Positions 46,087 through 54,943 of a DNA stretch of 64,000 bases are shown here, one piece after another. Below the pieces are notes generated by a model. The model ran no database searches. It was not told where the DNA came from and worked only from the letters and a program-made list of their open reading frames with translations. Both the position numbers and the translations under genes were made by a program. Within the stretch, counting starts at the first letter, position 1, and each line of letters starts with the position of its first letter. The stretch lies in the NCBI RefSeq assembly GCF_002836745.1, contig NZ_PJAR01000042.1, forward strand, positions 248,001 to 312,000, written 5' to 3'. The DNA is from Glaciecola sp. 33A. GTDB lineage: Bacteria > Pseudomonadota > Gammaproteobacteria > Enterobacterales > Alteromonadaceae.

Positions 46087-46123
46087 TCGTCATGAAAGTG
46101 TCATGATGATTTGTCATGATGAC
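46087..46123 (+). promoter_or_regulatory. Possible Pho box
   Basis: TCGTCAT (46087-46093) and GTGTCAT (46098-46104) are 11 bases apart, the spacing and core of the PhoB box (CTGTCAT, 4-base gap, CTGTCAT). A further TTGTCAT starts at 46111, giving a 13-bp direct repeat. It lies about 200 bp upstream of the lipoprotein gene at 46303 and close to phosphate genes. Confidence 0.4.
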
Positions 46124-46302
46124 TCGGGAATACAAGTGACAAACATGACTTATTAAGACAATTTGCGAAAAGCGTCTATTAAGCTCGTTTATCAGGCTCA
46201 GAGACCAAGATCACGAATGCAATCATGCTACGTTGTGATTGAACAGACAATCTGTTTAGTGGTATCGTCTTTTAATATAATAAAAATTTGAGGGAACAAC
46301 AG

Positions 46303-48120
46303 ATGTTACAATCAAAATTTAAGATTAGCCTATTAGCTATTGCTATGGGTTTTGTGCTGACCGGATGCGGATTAGACGGTGACGATGGAGACATCGGTGA
46401 CATCGGTACTCAAGGTCCACAAGGCGATCCTGGTATTGATGGCGGCGATGGTAGCGGCGGTCAAGATGGCCAAGATGGCCAAGATGCGTCAGTCGGCGTT
46501 TCCTTGTCTTTGGTTGCTAGAGCATCCCTTGGCGCAGAAGGTGCAGCTGAAATTGTTCAATATCACAAAGCAACTCAAACTATTTATGCGACCAATTCAG
46601 CAACTAATAGCATTGCTATAATCTCTGCGGCATCAATAACATCCACAGAACTAAGCAATCCTATTAATTCAATTAATTTGACGACGTCATCTATTAACCT
46701 GCCCGCGACTGCAGGAACAGTGCCTTTAGGTGGTGTCACCAGCATTGCGATCTCGGGTAATTTATTGGCAGTAGCAATGTCTGCGGCAACGAAAACAGAT
46801 AATGGCTTTATTCTTTTTTATAACGGCTTGGATAATAGTGCACCTGCGTTTTTGGACAGTATTGAAGTAGGCGCATTGCCGGACTCTATTGCATTCACAC
46901 CAGACGGTGGAAAGCTAGTTGTGGCGAATGAAGGCGAACCTAATGGCGACTATTCGATTGACCCTGAAGGTACACTATCAGTTATTGATATTCTTGCGAA
47001 CGGCGAGCCAGAAGAAACAGCTCAAACAGTCACTTTTACAAGTCTTAATGGGACTCAAGCTGATTTAGAAGCGCAAGGTATGCACTTTCCTAATCCAAAT
47101 GGCTCAACCATCAATGGTAACGCGATTACCATCACCGTAGCGCAAGACCTTGAGCCAGAATATGTTTCAACAACAAACAGTAAAGCCTACATCACTTTGC
47201 AAGAAAACAATGGTTTAGCAATATTAGATCTCGAAGACCTATCTGTACAGGTCATCGGTTTGGGTAGTAAGAACTGGTCTGGCTTAAACTTTGACGGCCA
47301 AGAAAACGGTGCGGTTAGTTTTGCGAAATACGAAGGCTTGAATGGCGTTTACATGCCAGACACCATCTCTAATTACGAGTGGAAAGGAGCTACCTTCTTA
47401 GTAACTGCGAACGAAGGCGATGCAAGAGAATATTTCTTTGATGTTGCTGACGAAGCTGCATGCACGGCAGCTATGGGACAGTCATACGACGCTGACGATG
47501 GTTGTTTGTCTTACTCAGATGAAGTTAAGTTAAAAGACCTAACGGCACAAGCAGGTTCTGCTTTAGAAACCTTGCAAATGGACGGCCGTTTGGACGATTT
47601 GCGCGTAACTAGCGTGTTAGGTGATACCGACGGTAATGGTGAATATGAATCAGCTTATACGTATGGTGCGCGCTCATTTACTATTTGGGATCAGAACGGT
47701 CTCGTTGTGTTTGATTCTGGTGATGACTTAGAACGTATTTCAGCGTCCATACACGGTGCCAAATTTAATAATGACAATGATGAGAACGCAGGCGACTCTC
47801 GTTCCGAAAATAAAGGTCCTGAGCCTGAAGCCTTAACGGTTGGAAAAGTAGGCGAACGTACCTACGCGTTTATCGGTACTGAAAGAATGAGTGGCATATT
47901 CGTTTATGATGTAACTAATCCGTTCGATGCGTTTTTTGCTGATTACGTGATCAACCGTGATTTAACAGAAGGCAGCACTGTCGATGACGTGATTGGTGAT
48001 CTAGCGCCTGAAAGTATCTTATTTGTCGCGGGTGAAGACAGCGCAACAGGTGAAGCTTTGATTATCGTGGGTAATGAAGTTAGCGGCACGGTGAGTGTTT
48101 ATCAAGTTACACCAAACTAG
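46303..48120 (+). CDS. Choice-of-anchor I lipoprotein, beta-propeller
   Basis: A 605-residue exported protein. The lipobox VLTGC puts the lipid-bearing Cys at residue 22. Then comes a short collagen-like Gly-rich stretch (GPQGDPGIDGGDG, then GQDGQDGQDA; about residues 38-63), and a long beta-propeller-like region with PDSIAFTPDGGKLVVANEGEP (two parts, about 186-206), LFVAGEDSATGEALIIVGNE near the end. Relatives are secreted proteins often linked to phosphate or surface functions and sometimes called alkaline phosphatase; catalysis is unproven. The ATG at 46303 follows GAGGGA; an upstream TTG is ignored. A possible Pho box precedes it. Confidence 0.8.
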   Translation: MLQSKFKISLLAIAMGFVLTGCGLDGDDGDIGDIGTQGPQGDPGIDGGDGSGGQDGQDGQDASVGVSLSLVARASLGAEGAAEIVQYHKATQTIYATNSATNSIAIISAASITSTELSNPINSINLTTSSINLPATAGTVPLGGVTSIAISGNLLAVAMSAATKTDNGFILFYNGLDNSAPAFLDSIEVGALPDSIAFTPDGGKLVVANEGEPNGDYSIDPEGTLSVIDILANGEPEETAQTVTFTSLNGTQADLEAQGMHFPNPNGSTINGNAITITVAQDLEPEYVSTTNSKAYITLQENNGLAILDLEDLSVQVIGLGSKNWSGLNFDGQENGAVSFAKYEGLNGVYMPDTISNYEWKGATFLVTANEGDAREYFFDVADEAACTAAMGQSYDADDGCLSYSDEVKLKDLTAQAGSALETLQMDGRLDDLRVTSVLGDTDGNGEYESAYTYGARSFTIWDQNGLVVFDSGDDLERISASIHGAKFNNDNDENAGDSRSENKGPEPEALTVGKVGERTYAFIGTERMSGIFVYDVTNPFDAFFADYVINRDLTEGSTVDDVIGDLAPESILFVAGEDSATGEALIIVGNEVSGTVSVYQVTPN

Positions 48121-48156
48121 ATAAGACACGCTACAAAAGCAAAAAGAGCTAAAAAG

Positions 48157-48191
48157 AAGCGCAACCTGTTAACAAGGGTTTGCGCTTTTTT
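48157..48191 (+). terminator. Terminator after the choice-of-anchor I gene
   Basis: Stem AAGCGCAACCT / AGGGTTTGCGCTT (48157-48167, 48175-48187) with one bulge, followed by TTTTTT. Confidence 0.8.
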
Positions 48192-48205
48192 GTCTTTGTA
48201 GGGTA

Positions 48206-48474
48206 AGCATTCCTCCCAAGCGTTCCTCCCAAGTTTTTCTCCCGAGCTTTCTTCCCAAGTTCTTCTCCCGAGCTTTCTTCCCAAGCTTTCCTCCCGGGCA
48301 TTCCTCCTAAGCATTCCTCCTAAGCATTCCTCCCAAGCTTTCCTCCCGAGCTTTCTGCTAGAAAGTGTCAATCGGCAGGACGCCGATTGCCAAGCGCCAC
48401 ATGGATGTGCTTGAGCGACTTTCTAGTGGAAAGCTCGGGAGGAAAGATTGGGAGGGATCTTCGGGAGAAGAGCT
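48206..48474. repeat. Opposed arrays of 13-bp repeats around a hairpin core
   Basis: Left arm: twelve head-to-tail 13-mers from 48206 to 48361, consensus AGCTTTCCTCCCG with T/C and A/G variants. Right arm: four 13-mers (48423-48474) in reverse orientation, consensus CGGGAGGAAAGCT. The innermost copies pair as AGCTTTCTGCTAG / CTAGTGGAAAGCT. The 61-base core holds a 7-bp perfect hairpin AATCGGC / GCCGATT (48370-48376, 48382-48388) and a second weaker CACAT / ATGTG stem (about 48398-48409). The period is not a multiple of three, so this is not coding. It may belong to a dispersed repeat family. Otherwise 48121-48602 holds no gene. Confidence 0.8.
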
Positions 48475-48602
48475 TGCTTTTGTTGATGCCTAAATAGAAT
48501 GCTGGCGTTGTATTCAATTTAGTTTATGCAATAATGACAAAAATGTAATAAAGCGCTAAGATTACGCAAAAAATAAAAGCGCAAAAATAAAAGGCAGAAC
48601 AC

Positions 48603-49727
48603 ATGACACAGCAAGTCGTTATGAGTGGTACCGGACTGTGGACACCGAAACACAGCATTACCAATGAAGAGCTTATTAATAGTTATAATGATTATTCAGA
48701 TAAGTTTAATGCGCAAAACGCTGCTAAAATAGCAACGGGTGAGATTGAGGCAAAGCCTCATTCAAGTGCTGAATTTGTTGAAAAAGCGTCGGGTATTAAA
48801 AGCCGTTATATTTATGAAAAAGAAGGGGTTCTTGATATCAATCGGATGCGCCCTATTATCGCAGAGCGTAATGACGATCAAATTTCAAATCAAGCTGAAA
48901 TTGCTGTTGCTGCGGCTAGAAAGGCAATGAAAGCGGCTAACAAGACGGCGGATGATATTGATGCCGTTATTGTGTCTTGTGCATACGTGCAGCGCTCATA
49001 TCCTGCAATTGCTATTGAAGTGCAAGCGGAGTTGGGAATTAAGGGCTTTGGTTTTGATATGCTAGTAGCTTGTTCTGCGGCAACCTTTGGCATGCACCGC
49101 GCTTATGAAATGATAAAAGCGCAGACGGCTAAAACAGTGTTAGTGATTAATCCTGAATTAGTTTCACCTCAAGTCAACTATACCGATCGCGACAGCCATT
49201 TTATTTTTGGTGATGTTGCTACAGCCATCGTTATTGAAGGCGAAGATACAGTGACCTGTGATAACGCATTCAATGTACTATCAACCAAGGCTTTTACCCA
49301 GTTTTCTAGCAACATCCGCTCCAACCATGGTTATTTAAACCGGGCCAACGACACTGACCCTTATGGTGCAGATAAGTTGTTTCGTCAAGAGGGCCGTAAA
49401 GTATTTAAAGATGTCTGTCCATTAGCTGCCGAGCATATTAGAGCGCATCTAGCTAAACACGATTTAGTGCCTAAAGATCTAAAGCGCTGGTGGTTACATC
49501 AAGCTAACATCAATATGAATACGCTGATAAGTAAGCGGTTGTTGGGCAGGGTAGCAACGCTTGAAGAAGCACCCATTGTGCTCGACCGTTATGCCAATAC
49601 TGCTTCTGCGGGCTCAGTTATTGCGTTTAATCTTTACAATAAAGACTTAGTCAAAGGCGACTTCGGTATCCTTTGTTCTTTTGGCGCCGGCTATTCAATT
49701 GGTAGCTTGTTGGTACAAAAACGCTAA
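48603..49727 (+). CDS. 3-oxoacyl-ACP synthase III-like (KAS III) enzyme
   Basis: A 374-residue thiolase-fold condensing enzyme. The catalytic triad is visible: Cys in LVACSAATFGMHRA (about residue 160), His in WWLHQANINMN (about 300), Asn in ANTASAGSVIAFNLY (about 332). It is longer than FabH (317) because of an insertion near residues 35-85, as in FabH-like paralogs used in special lipid or polyketide pathways. The stop overlaps the prsK start (TAATG), so enzyme and kinase are translationally coupled. Physiological acyl substrate unknown. Confidence 0.85.
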   Translation: MTQQVVMSGTGLWTPKHSITNEELINSYNDYSDKFNAQNAAKIATGEIEAKPHSSAEFVEKASGIKSRYIYEKEGVLDINRMRPIIAERNDDQISNQAEIAVAAARKAMKAANKTADDIDAVIVSCAYVQRSYPAIAIEVQAELGIKGFGFDMLVACSAATFGMHRAYEMIKAQTAKTVLVINPELVSPQVNYTDRDSHFIFGDVATAIVIEGEDTVTCDNAFNVLSTKAFTQFSSNIRSNHGYLNRANDTDPYGADKLFRQEGRKVFKDVCPLAAEHIRAHLAKHDLVPKDLKRWWLHQANINMNTLISKRLLGRVATLEEAPIVLDRYANTASAGSVIAFNLYNKDLVKGDFGILCSFGAGYSIGSLLVQKR

Positions 49728-51763
49728 TGTTCTCCGACTTAGGATATGCAATTGCGGCGCTAGGCTACTTTGCACTGTTATTATTACTTTTTACAGGACG
49801 TAAATCAGGTATTGCTAAATACCTCTTGGTAGCGGCAGCGTTGACCACTTGTTTGTGGGCTGTGAGTAATATCAGCTTGCTGGGTTGGCAAAGCCACATT
49901 AGTGACTTTTTTATTGCTGATGCTATTCGTCAGTGGGTGTGGGTGTTATTTCTCGCCTCTTGTTTACGCTCTGATTTCAGCTCATTTAAAGAAATTATTG
50001 TTCGCCCCATTACCCTATCATTATTAGTGTTGCCGTCGGTAGCCATTATTACTGGCGCAACGTCAACAGTGCCCTACCTTTGGCAATATTCACTGCATAC
50101 CTTAATTGCATTGCAAATGCTCATCGTGTTGGAGTTAGTATATCGACAGGCTGGTGAACAAAAATGGGCTTACAAACCATTAGTGCTGTACTTAGGTGCC
50201 TTGAGTTTATTTGATTTTGTGACATATGCAAACGCCACTATGATTAACCAAATTGGCGAAAGTTATGTGTATGTCAGAGGTTATATATACGTAGCACTCC
50301 TGCCATTTTTGATCCTTGCTATTCGTCGTATCAGTTATTGGGGTGTTGCGATTTTTGTAAGTCGAGATGTCGTGCTGAATAGCACCTTGCTGTTGGTTGC
50401 AGGGGGCTATTTGTTTTTGATGGCTTTGGTTGGTTATTTGGTCAAGTTTTTGGGTGGCTCTTGGAGTTATCCTGTGCAGTTTATACTTGTTGGTGTATCG
50501 CTAATTTTGTTAGTCAGCTTATTTTTATCACATAATTTTCGTACTAAAATTAAGGTCTTTATCACTAAGCATTTCTACGCCAATCAGTTTGACTACAGGG
50601 TTGAATGGGTGAAGCTAACTGAGGTTTTAAGTGAACAACAAGAGAGCCTGCACAACGTTTATCAAACCTCTCTCAACGGCATGCTGCAAGCGGTTGAATA
50701 CGAAAGTGGCGTGTTACTTAAATTGAATAAAAATGGTTGGCAACAAGTCGCAAAGATCAACGTCGGAACGGAGCGTGAATATGAGTTAGTGAAAATGGCG
50801 CCACTGCAGTCCTTTTTTGATCAAAAAGCGTGGATAATTGATATTGGAGAGTTGCGAGTCAAACCTCACCAATACGAAGAACTTAGCGATAAAAGCTATT
50901 TCATGGACACATTTGATTACCAGCTTATTGTTCCCATTTTTAGGCAGGAAAAATTATGGGGAATGGCGCTACTGGATGCAGAAAGGGAACATGTAAAGTC
51001 ACTGAACTGGGAACTAAGGGATTATATTAATGCAGTAACGGCTCAGGTCTCTAACTATATTTTTCAGTTTGAAGGAGCCCAAGCATTGGCTGAAAATGCA
51101 CAATTTGCAGCTTTTAGCCGCATGTCAGCTTTCGTATTACATGATCTAAAAAATGTAATGGCGCAAATTGACCTGATCCTCGCCAATGCTAAGCAACATA
51201 AATCTAATCCTGAATTTATTGATGATACGTTTGAGACACTTGAGCACACTAAGAGCCGAATGGACAATATGCTTAAGCAATTAACCGAAAAGAAAACCAC
51301 ACAGGGTCAGCGTCATCTGCAAACCGACATTGCTGGCATTTTACACAGTGTGGTTGATCAACGTTGTCAAAGCTTTTTGCCTTTGCCGATAGTAGATAGC
51401 GAGTCTTCACTACTAGTGCAAATAGATGCCGAAAAATTTGCTAATGTCATGTATCATCTTATCAGTAATGCGCAGCAGGCAACGAAAGATGATGGTAGTG
51501 TTGTTATTAATGCCTCAAAGACGAATATGAACGGTCACCACTATATTGTGGTTAAGATTATTGATACAGGCGAGGGGATGTCTGCGGAGTTTATTGAAAC
51601 CCGGCTATTTAAACCTTTTGATACCACAAAAGGGAATGCAGGAATGGGCATCGGCGCATATGATGCTAAGAATTATATCGAAGAAATGGACGGTATCATT
51701 ACTGTTGAAAGTGAAATTGACCAAGGAACGGTATTTACATTAAGTATACCCGTGACGGACTAA
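49727..51763 (+). CDS. prsK: PEP-CTERM-type system histidine kinase PrsK
   Basis: A 678-residue membrane kinase: seven or eight helices in residues 1-275, a GAF-like sensor (about 300-450), the phospho-acceptor in LHDLKNVMAQIDLIL (His about residue 472) and an HATPase domain (YHLISNAQQATKDDG, then DTGEGMSAEFIE and GMGIGAYDAKNYIE). HDLKN with this membrane-GAF order is the PrsK layout, described with exosortase/PEP-CTERM exopolysaccharide systems. No exosortase or PEP-CTERM protein is in this window. Its regulator prsR follows after 11 bp. Confidence 0.85.
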   Translation: MFSDLGYAIAALGYFALLLLLFTGRKSGIAKYLLVAAALTTCLWAVSNISLLGWQSHISDFFIADAIRQWVWVLFLASCLRSDFSSFKEIIVRPITLSLLVLPSVAIITGATSTVPYLWQYSLHTLIALQMLIVLELVYRQAGEQKWAYKPLVLYLGALSLFDFVTYANATMINQIGESYVYVRGYIYVALLPFLILAIRRISYWGVAIFVSRDVVLNSTLLLVAGGYLFLMALVGYLVKFLGGSWSYPVQFILVGVSLILLVSLFLSHNFRTKIKVFITKHFYANQFDYRVEWVKLTEVLSEQQESLHNVYQTSLNGMLQAVEYESGVLLKLNKNGWQQVAKINVGTEREYELVKMAPLQSFFDQKAWIIDIGELRVKPHQYEELSDKSYFMDTFDYQLIVPIFRQEKLWGMALLDAEREHVKSLNWELRDYINAVTAQVSNYIFQFEGAQALAENAQFAAFSRMSAFVLHDLKNVMAQIDLILANAKQHKSNPEFIDDTFETLEHTKSRMDNMLKQLTEKKTTQGQRHLQTDIAGILHSVVDQRCQSFLPLPIVDSESSLLVQIDAEKFANVMYHLISNAQQATKDDGSVVINASKTNMNGHHYIVVKIIDTGEGMSAEFIETRLFKPFDTTKGNAGMGIGAYDAKNYIEEMDGIITVESEIDQGTVFTLSIPVTD

Positions 51764-51774
51764 TACAAGGGGCG

Positions 51775-53139
51775 ATGATGGACAAAGTACTAGTAGTAGA
51801 TGATGACCTAGGCATTCAAAAACAACTCAAATGGGCATTATCTGAATTTGATACGGTTTTTGCGGCAGACCGCAGCTCAGCAATCGCTCAGCTTAGACGA
51901 TTTGAACCTGCCGTTGTTACACTTGACTTAGGCTTACCCCCAGATCCCGCTAATGCCTCTGAAGGCTTAAAAACCTTACAGGAAATTATGATATTATCAC
52001 CACGCACAAAAGTGATTGTGGTGACGGGCAATAATGAAAAAGAAAATGCGCTCAAAGCGATCAGTATGGGTGCCTACGATTTTTATCAAAAACCCATTGA
52101 TTCCGACACTATCAACATCCTTATTAAGCGTGCGTTAAACTTAGCTGAACTAGAGAATGAAAACCGGCTGTTATCGCTGTCTACCCCTTCTATGGGAAGA
52201 ATTATGGGCAATAGTGAGGCGATTCAAGCTATTAGCCGCAAAGCTGAGAAAATAGCGCTGACGGATATTACTGCCCTATTATTAGGTGAAAGTGGCACCG
52301 GTAAGGAAGTATTTGCAAGAAGTATCCATGAGCATAGCACTCGCAAAACACAACCTTTTGTTGCGATTAACTGTGCCTCAATTCCTGAGAACTTACTTGA
52401 AAGTGAGTTGTTTGGATACGAAAAAGGTGCATTTACCGGCGCGAATAAGACAACTCTAGGGAAGATTGAAACAGCGCAAGGAGGCACTTTATTTTTAGAT
52501 GAAATTGGTGATATGCCTTTAGGCTTGCAAGCCAAAATGCTGCGTTTCTTGCAAGAGCGAGTAATAGAGCGAGTAGGCGGAAGAAATGAGATACCAGTGG
52601 ATATTCGAGTTGTCTGCGCAACGCATCGTGATCTACAAAATATGGTTAAAGAAGAAACCTTCCGTGAAGATCTGTTTTATCGGGTAGGAGAAATTATTAT
52701 TTCAATCCCACCGCTGCGTGACCGTGATGACGATGTGGTGTTATTGGCAAAAATCTTCTTGAATCAATATAAAGAAGAATATGGTGCCAAAACCAATGGC
52801 TTTAGTAGTGAGGCCATTGAGGCGATGTTAAGGTATTCTTGGCCTGGCAACATTCGTGAGTTACAAAATAAATTAAAATCAGCAGTTGTGTTGGCAGAGG
52901 GCACTGTGATTAACGCTGATGATCTGGGTCTGATTGCAAAGGTAAAAGAATCAGAACCCATGGTGCTGAACTTGCGTGAAGTGCGCGAGCAAGCTGAAAG
53001 TAAAGCCATCAGACGAGCCTATCATCAGTCAGAACAGAACATTTCTAAAACAGCTGAGTTGCTTGGAGTGACAAGACCGACGCTTTATTCATTGATTGAT
53101 AAATATCACTTAGAGGACTTAAAAACTAATACGCAGTGA
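51775..53139 (+). CDS. prsR: Sigma-54 response regulator PrsR
   Basis: A 454-residue NtrC-class activator. Receiver domain residues 1-120 with the phospho-Asp in VVTLDLGLPPDP (about residue 51); AAA+ domain with LLLGESGTGKEVFARSIHEHS (about 168-188, in two parts), ESELFGYEKGAFTGA and GTLFLDEIGDMP; C-terminal Fis-type helix-turn-helix (NISKTAELLGVTRPTLYSLI, about 422-441). The GAFTGA loop contacts RNA polymerase with sigma-54. Partner of PrsK. Targets probably include envelope or exopolysaccharide genes located elsewhere. Confidence 0.88.
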   Translation: MMDKVLVVDDDLGIQKQLKWALSEFDTVFAADRSSAIAQLRRFEPAVVTLDLGLPPDPANASEGLKTLQEIMILSPRTKVIVVTGNNEKENALKAISMGAYDFYQKPIDSDTINILIKRALNLAELENENRLLSLSTPSMGRIMGNSEAIQAISRKAEKIALTDITALLLGESGTGKEVFARSIHEHSTRKTQPFVAINCASIPENLLESELFGYEKGAFTGANKTTLGKIETAQGGTLFLDEIGDMPLGLQAKMLRFLQERVIERVGGRNEIPVDIRVVCATHRDLQNMVKEETFREDLFYRVGEIIISIPPLRDRDDDVVLLAKIFLNQYKEEYGAKTNGFSSEAIEAMLRYSWPGNIRELQNKLKSAVVLAEGTVINADDLGLIAKVKESEPMVLNLREVREQAESKAIRRAYHQSEQNISKTAELLGVTRPTLYSLIDKYHLEDLKTNTQ

Positions 53140-53170
53140 GTGCATAAACACACACTGTGCTTACAAGGCC

Positions 53171-53851
53171 CTATGCATAGTGCACGCTGAACTCCGGTGA
53201 TTGTGCACTATGCTGCTGAATAACAGCAGAAAACAGCTTGCGTAGCTCGTTTGCCGCCTTACCCTTCGGCTCACTCTCTATGACAGATAATCCCGATTCC
53301 TCGCTATCATCGTAAATATGACGTTCATGCAAAATATCGGCTGCAATAGGAATGTCATATAAACTTGCGGTTTGCTTTGCAACGGCAATACGCGATTGTT
53401 GCGCAGGTTGCGATGGACATTGGGTAAATACAATATGGACCTGTAATTGTTGATTCACCATTTTGCAAGTGTTGACCATTTCATCTAAATGAACAAGCGT
53501 TTTTAAGTCTCGACGCTTTGGGCGCATGGGTAACAGCGCAACGTCAGCTGTCGAGAGGCTTGAACGCAAAGCCAATAAATCTTGTGCACCACAATCAACA
53601 ATCACAAACTGATATTGGCTGTTGTAACCCAACAAATGATTCCGAATCTTGCCATTAAGTTGCACGCAATCAATTGGTAGCGCATTCAGATTGTTGTTTC
53701 TCAACTTGATCCAATCAGCGGTTGTTCCTTGTTTATCACAGTCAACCAGCAGCACAGTTGCCACTTTGTCTATTGCCAGATAAGTAGCAAGGTTCTGCGC
53801 TATGCAGCTTTTACCACTGCCACCCTTCTCACCACCGACTAAAATTATCAT
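53171..53851 (-). CDS. Orphan ParA/MinD-type ATPase
   Basis: A 226-residue ATPase with the deviant Walker A GGEKGGSGKSCIAQNLA (residues 6-22), the A' region DCDKQGTTADW and Walker B FVIVDCGAQD (about 79-88). ParA proteins position plasmids, chromosomes or protein clusters on the nucleoid. No ParB, plasmid or chemotaxis gene is adjacent, so this is a free-standing copy. It is short (ParA Ib size) without a DNA-binding N-terminus. It converges on prsR and diverges from the peroxiredoxin gene. Confidence 0.85.
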   Translation of the reverse strand: MIILVGGEKGGSGKSCIAQNLATYLAIDKVATVLLVDCDKQGTTADWIKLRNNNLNALPIDCVQLNGKIRNHLLGYNSQYQFVIVDCGAQDLLALRSSLSTADVALLPMRPKRRDLKTLVHLDEMVNTCKMVNQQLQVHIVFTQCPSQPAQQSRIAVAKQTASLYDIPIAADILHERHIYDDSEESGLSVIESEPKGKAANELRKLFSAVIQQHSAQSPEFSVHYA

Positions 53852-54024
53852 AGTTCACCCTTTTAAATTGGTATAAAGATTAATAAGTTACCAACTAGCC
53901 TAATTCTACTATGCGAAATTGTATGTGCGATATCACTTAATAAAAGTTACTCTTATACTGACATTATTGCGAATATCTATTAATATTTACGCATGTAACT
54001 CAATACCCTAAATAGAGGATTAAA

Positions 54025-54774
54025 ATGGCTCAACCAACAAGTTTACCAAATCATGAAGGCAAGCAAGTCCCCGACGTAACTTGGCCAATGAGGAGTGGAG
54101 ATGACTGGAGTAAAATGTCGTCAAAAAAACTCTTTGCAGGTAAAAAGGTCGTGTTATTTTCGCTGCCGGGTGCGTTTACCCCGACATGTTCATCTACTCA
54201 TCTGCCACGTTACAATCAATTGGCTAGCACCTTCAAGAAGTTAGGTGTGGATGAAGTTTGTTGTATGGCAGTTAATGATACATTCGTTATGAATGCATGG
54301 TTGGCAGATCAAGAAGCTGAAAATATTACGGTTATTCCTGATGGCAATGGTGAATTTACTGCCGGTATGGAAATGCTGGTGGATAAAAGTGAAATTGGTT
54401 TTGGCAAAAGAAGCTGGCGTTATTCGATGTTAGTAAATGATGGCATAGTAGAAAAGATGTTCATCGAACCTAATGTACCAGGCGACCCGTTTGAAGTGTC
54501 TGATGCCGATACGATGCTTGCTTACTTAGCGCCGGGAACCAAAGCGCCGCAGGACGTATCATTGTTTACCAAGCCGAACTGTCCGTTCTGTGAAAAAGCG
54601 AAAACCTTGCTCAAAGATGCAGGCTACGAATATGAAGAAATTATATTAGGCACACAAGCCACTTTAGCTTCATTAAAGGCTGTTTCTGGTTACGATACCG
54701 TTCCACAAGTATTTATTGGCGGTAAACGAATTGGCGGAAGTGACGAACTGGAAGCTTATCTTCAAGGTGTATAA
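54025..54774 (+). CDS. Peroxiredoxin-glutaredoxin fusion
   Basis: A 249-residue hybrid. Residues 1-165 are a Prx5-type peroxiredoxin with the peroxidatic Cys in PGAFTPTCSSTHLP (Cys about 55); residues 180-249 are a glutaredoxin with KPNCPFCEKAK (Cys about 186 and 189) and TVPQVFIGGKRIGGSDEL. The fusion reduces peroxides with glutathione and no separate reductant, known from Haemophilus and Chromatium. Stands alone with its own terminator. The OxyR gene in the same window suggests peroxide induction, but no site was recognised. Confidence 0.93.
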   Translation: MAQPTSLPNHEGKQVPDVTWPMRSGDDWSKMSSKKLFAGKKVVLFSLPGAFTPTCSSTHLPRYNQLASTFKKLGVDEVCCMAVNDTFVMNAWLADQEAENITVIPDGNGEFTAGMEMLVDKSEIGFGKRSWRYSMLVNDGIVEKMFIEPNVPGDPFEVSDADTMLAYLAPGTKAPQDVSLFTKPNCPFCEKAKTLLKDAGYEYEEIILGTQATLASLKAVSGYDTVPQVFIGGKRIGGSDELEAYLQGV

Positions 54775-54806
54775 CTAAATCAAATCATAAGAAATACATA
54801 GAGTAC

Positions 54807-54838
54807 AAAGGCACATGTTGAAAAACAGTGCCTTTTTT
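54807..54838 (+). terminator. Terminator after the peroxiredoxin-glutaredoxin gene
   Basis: Stem AAAGGCAC / GTGCCTTT (54807-54814, 54828-54835) and a T run. Confidence 0.8.
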
Positions 54839-54943
54839 GTTTTTGCAAAGCATAAAATGCCGTAGACTCCGTATCGCACTAAATAAAAAACATTAAATAA
54901 AAACCCTTGGTAAACGGCGCTTCAGTTAAAGGAACGAAAATTG

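Noticed and set aside
48117-48371. 84-codon reverse frame (repeats of LGRKAWEE type)
   Set aside because: The repeat unit is 13 bp and cycles through all frames, so the frame is a by-product of non-coding repeats.
48349-48435. Core hairpins considered as an integron attC site
   Set aside because: No GTTRRRY core site, no integrase or cassette genes nearby, and the flanking 13-mers do not fit attC.
53852-54024. Search for an OxyR site before the peroxiredoxin-glutaredoxin gene
   Set aside because: No convincing ATAG/CTAT tetranucleotide series was visible.
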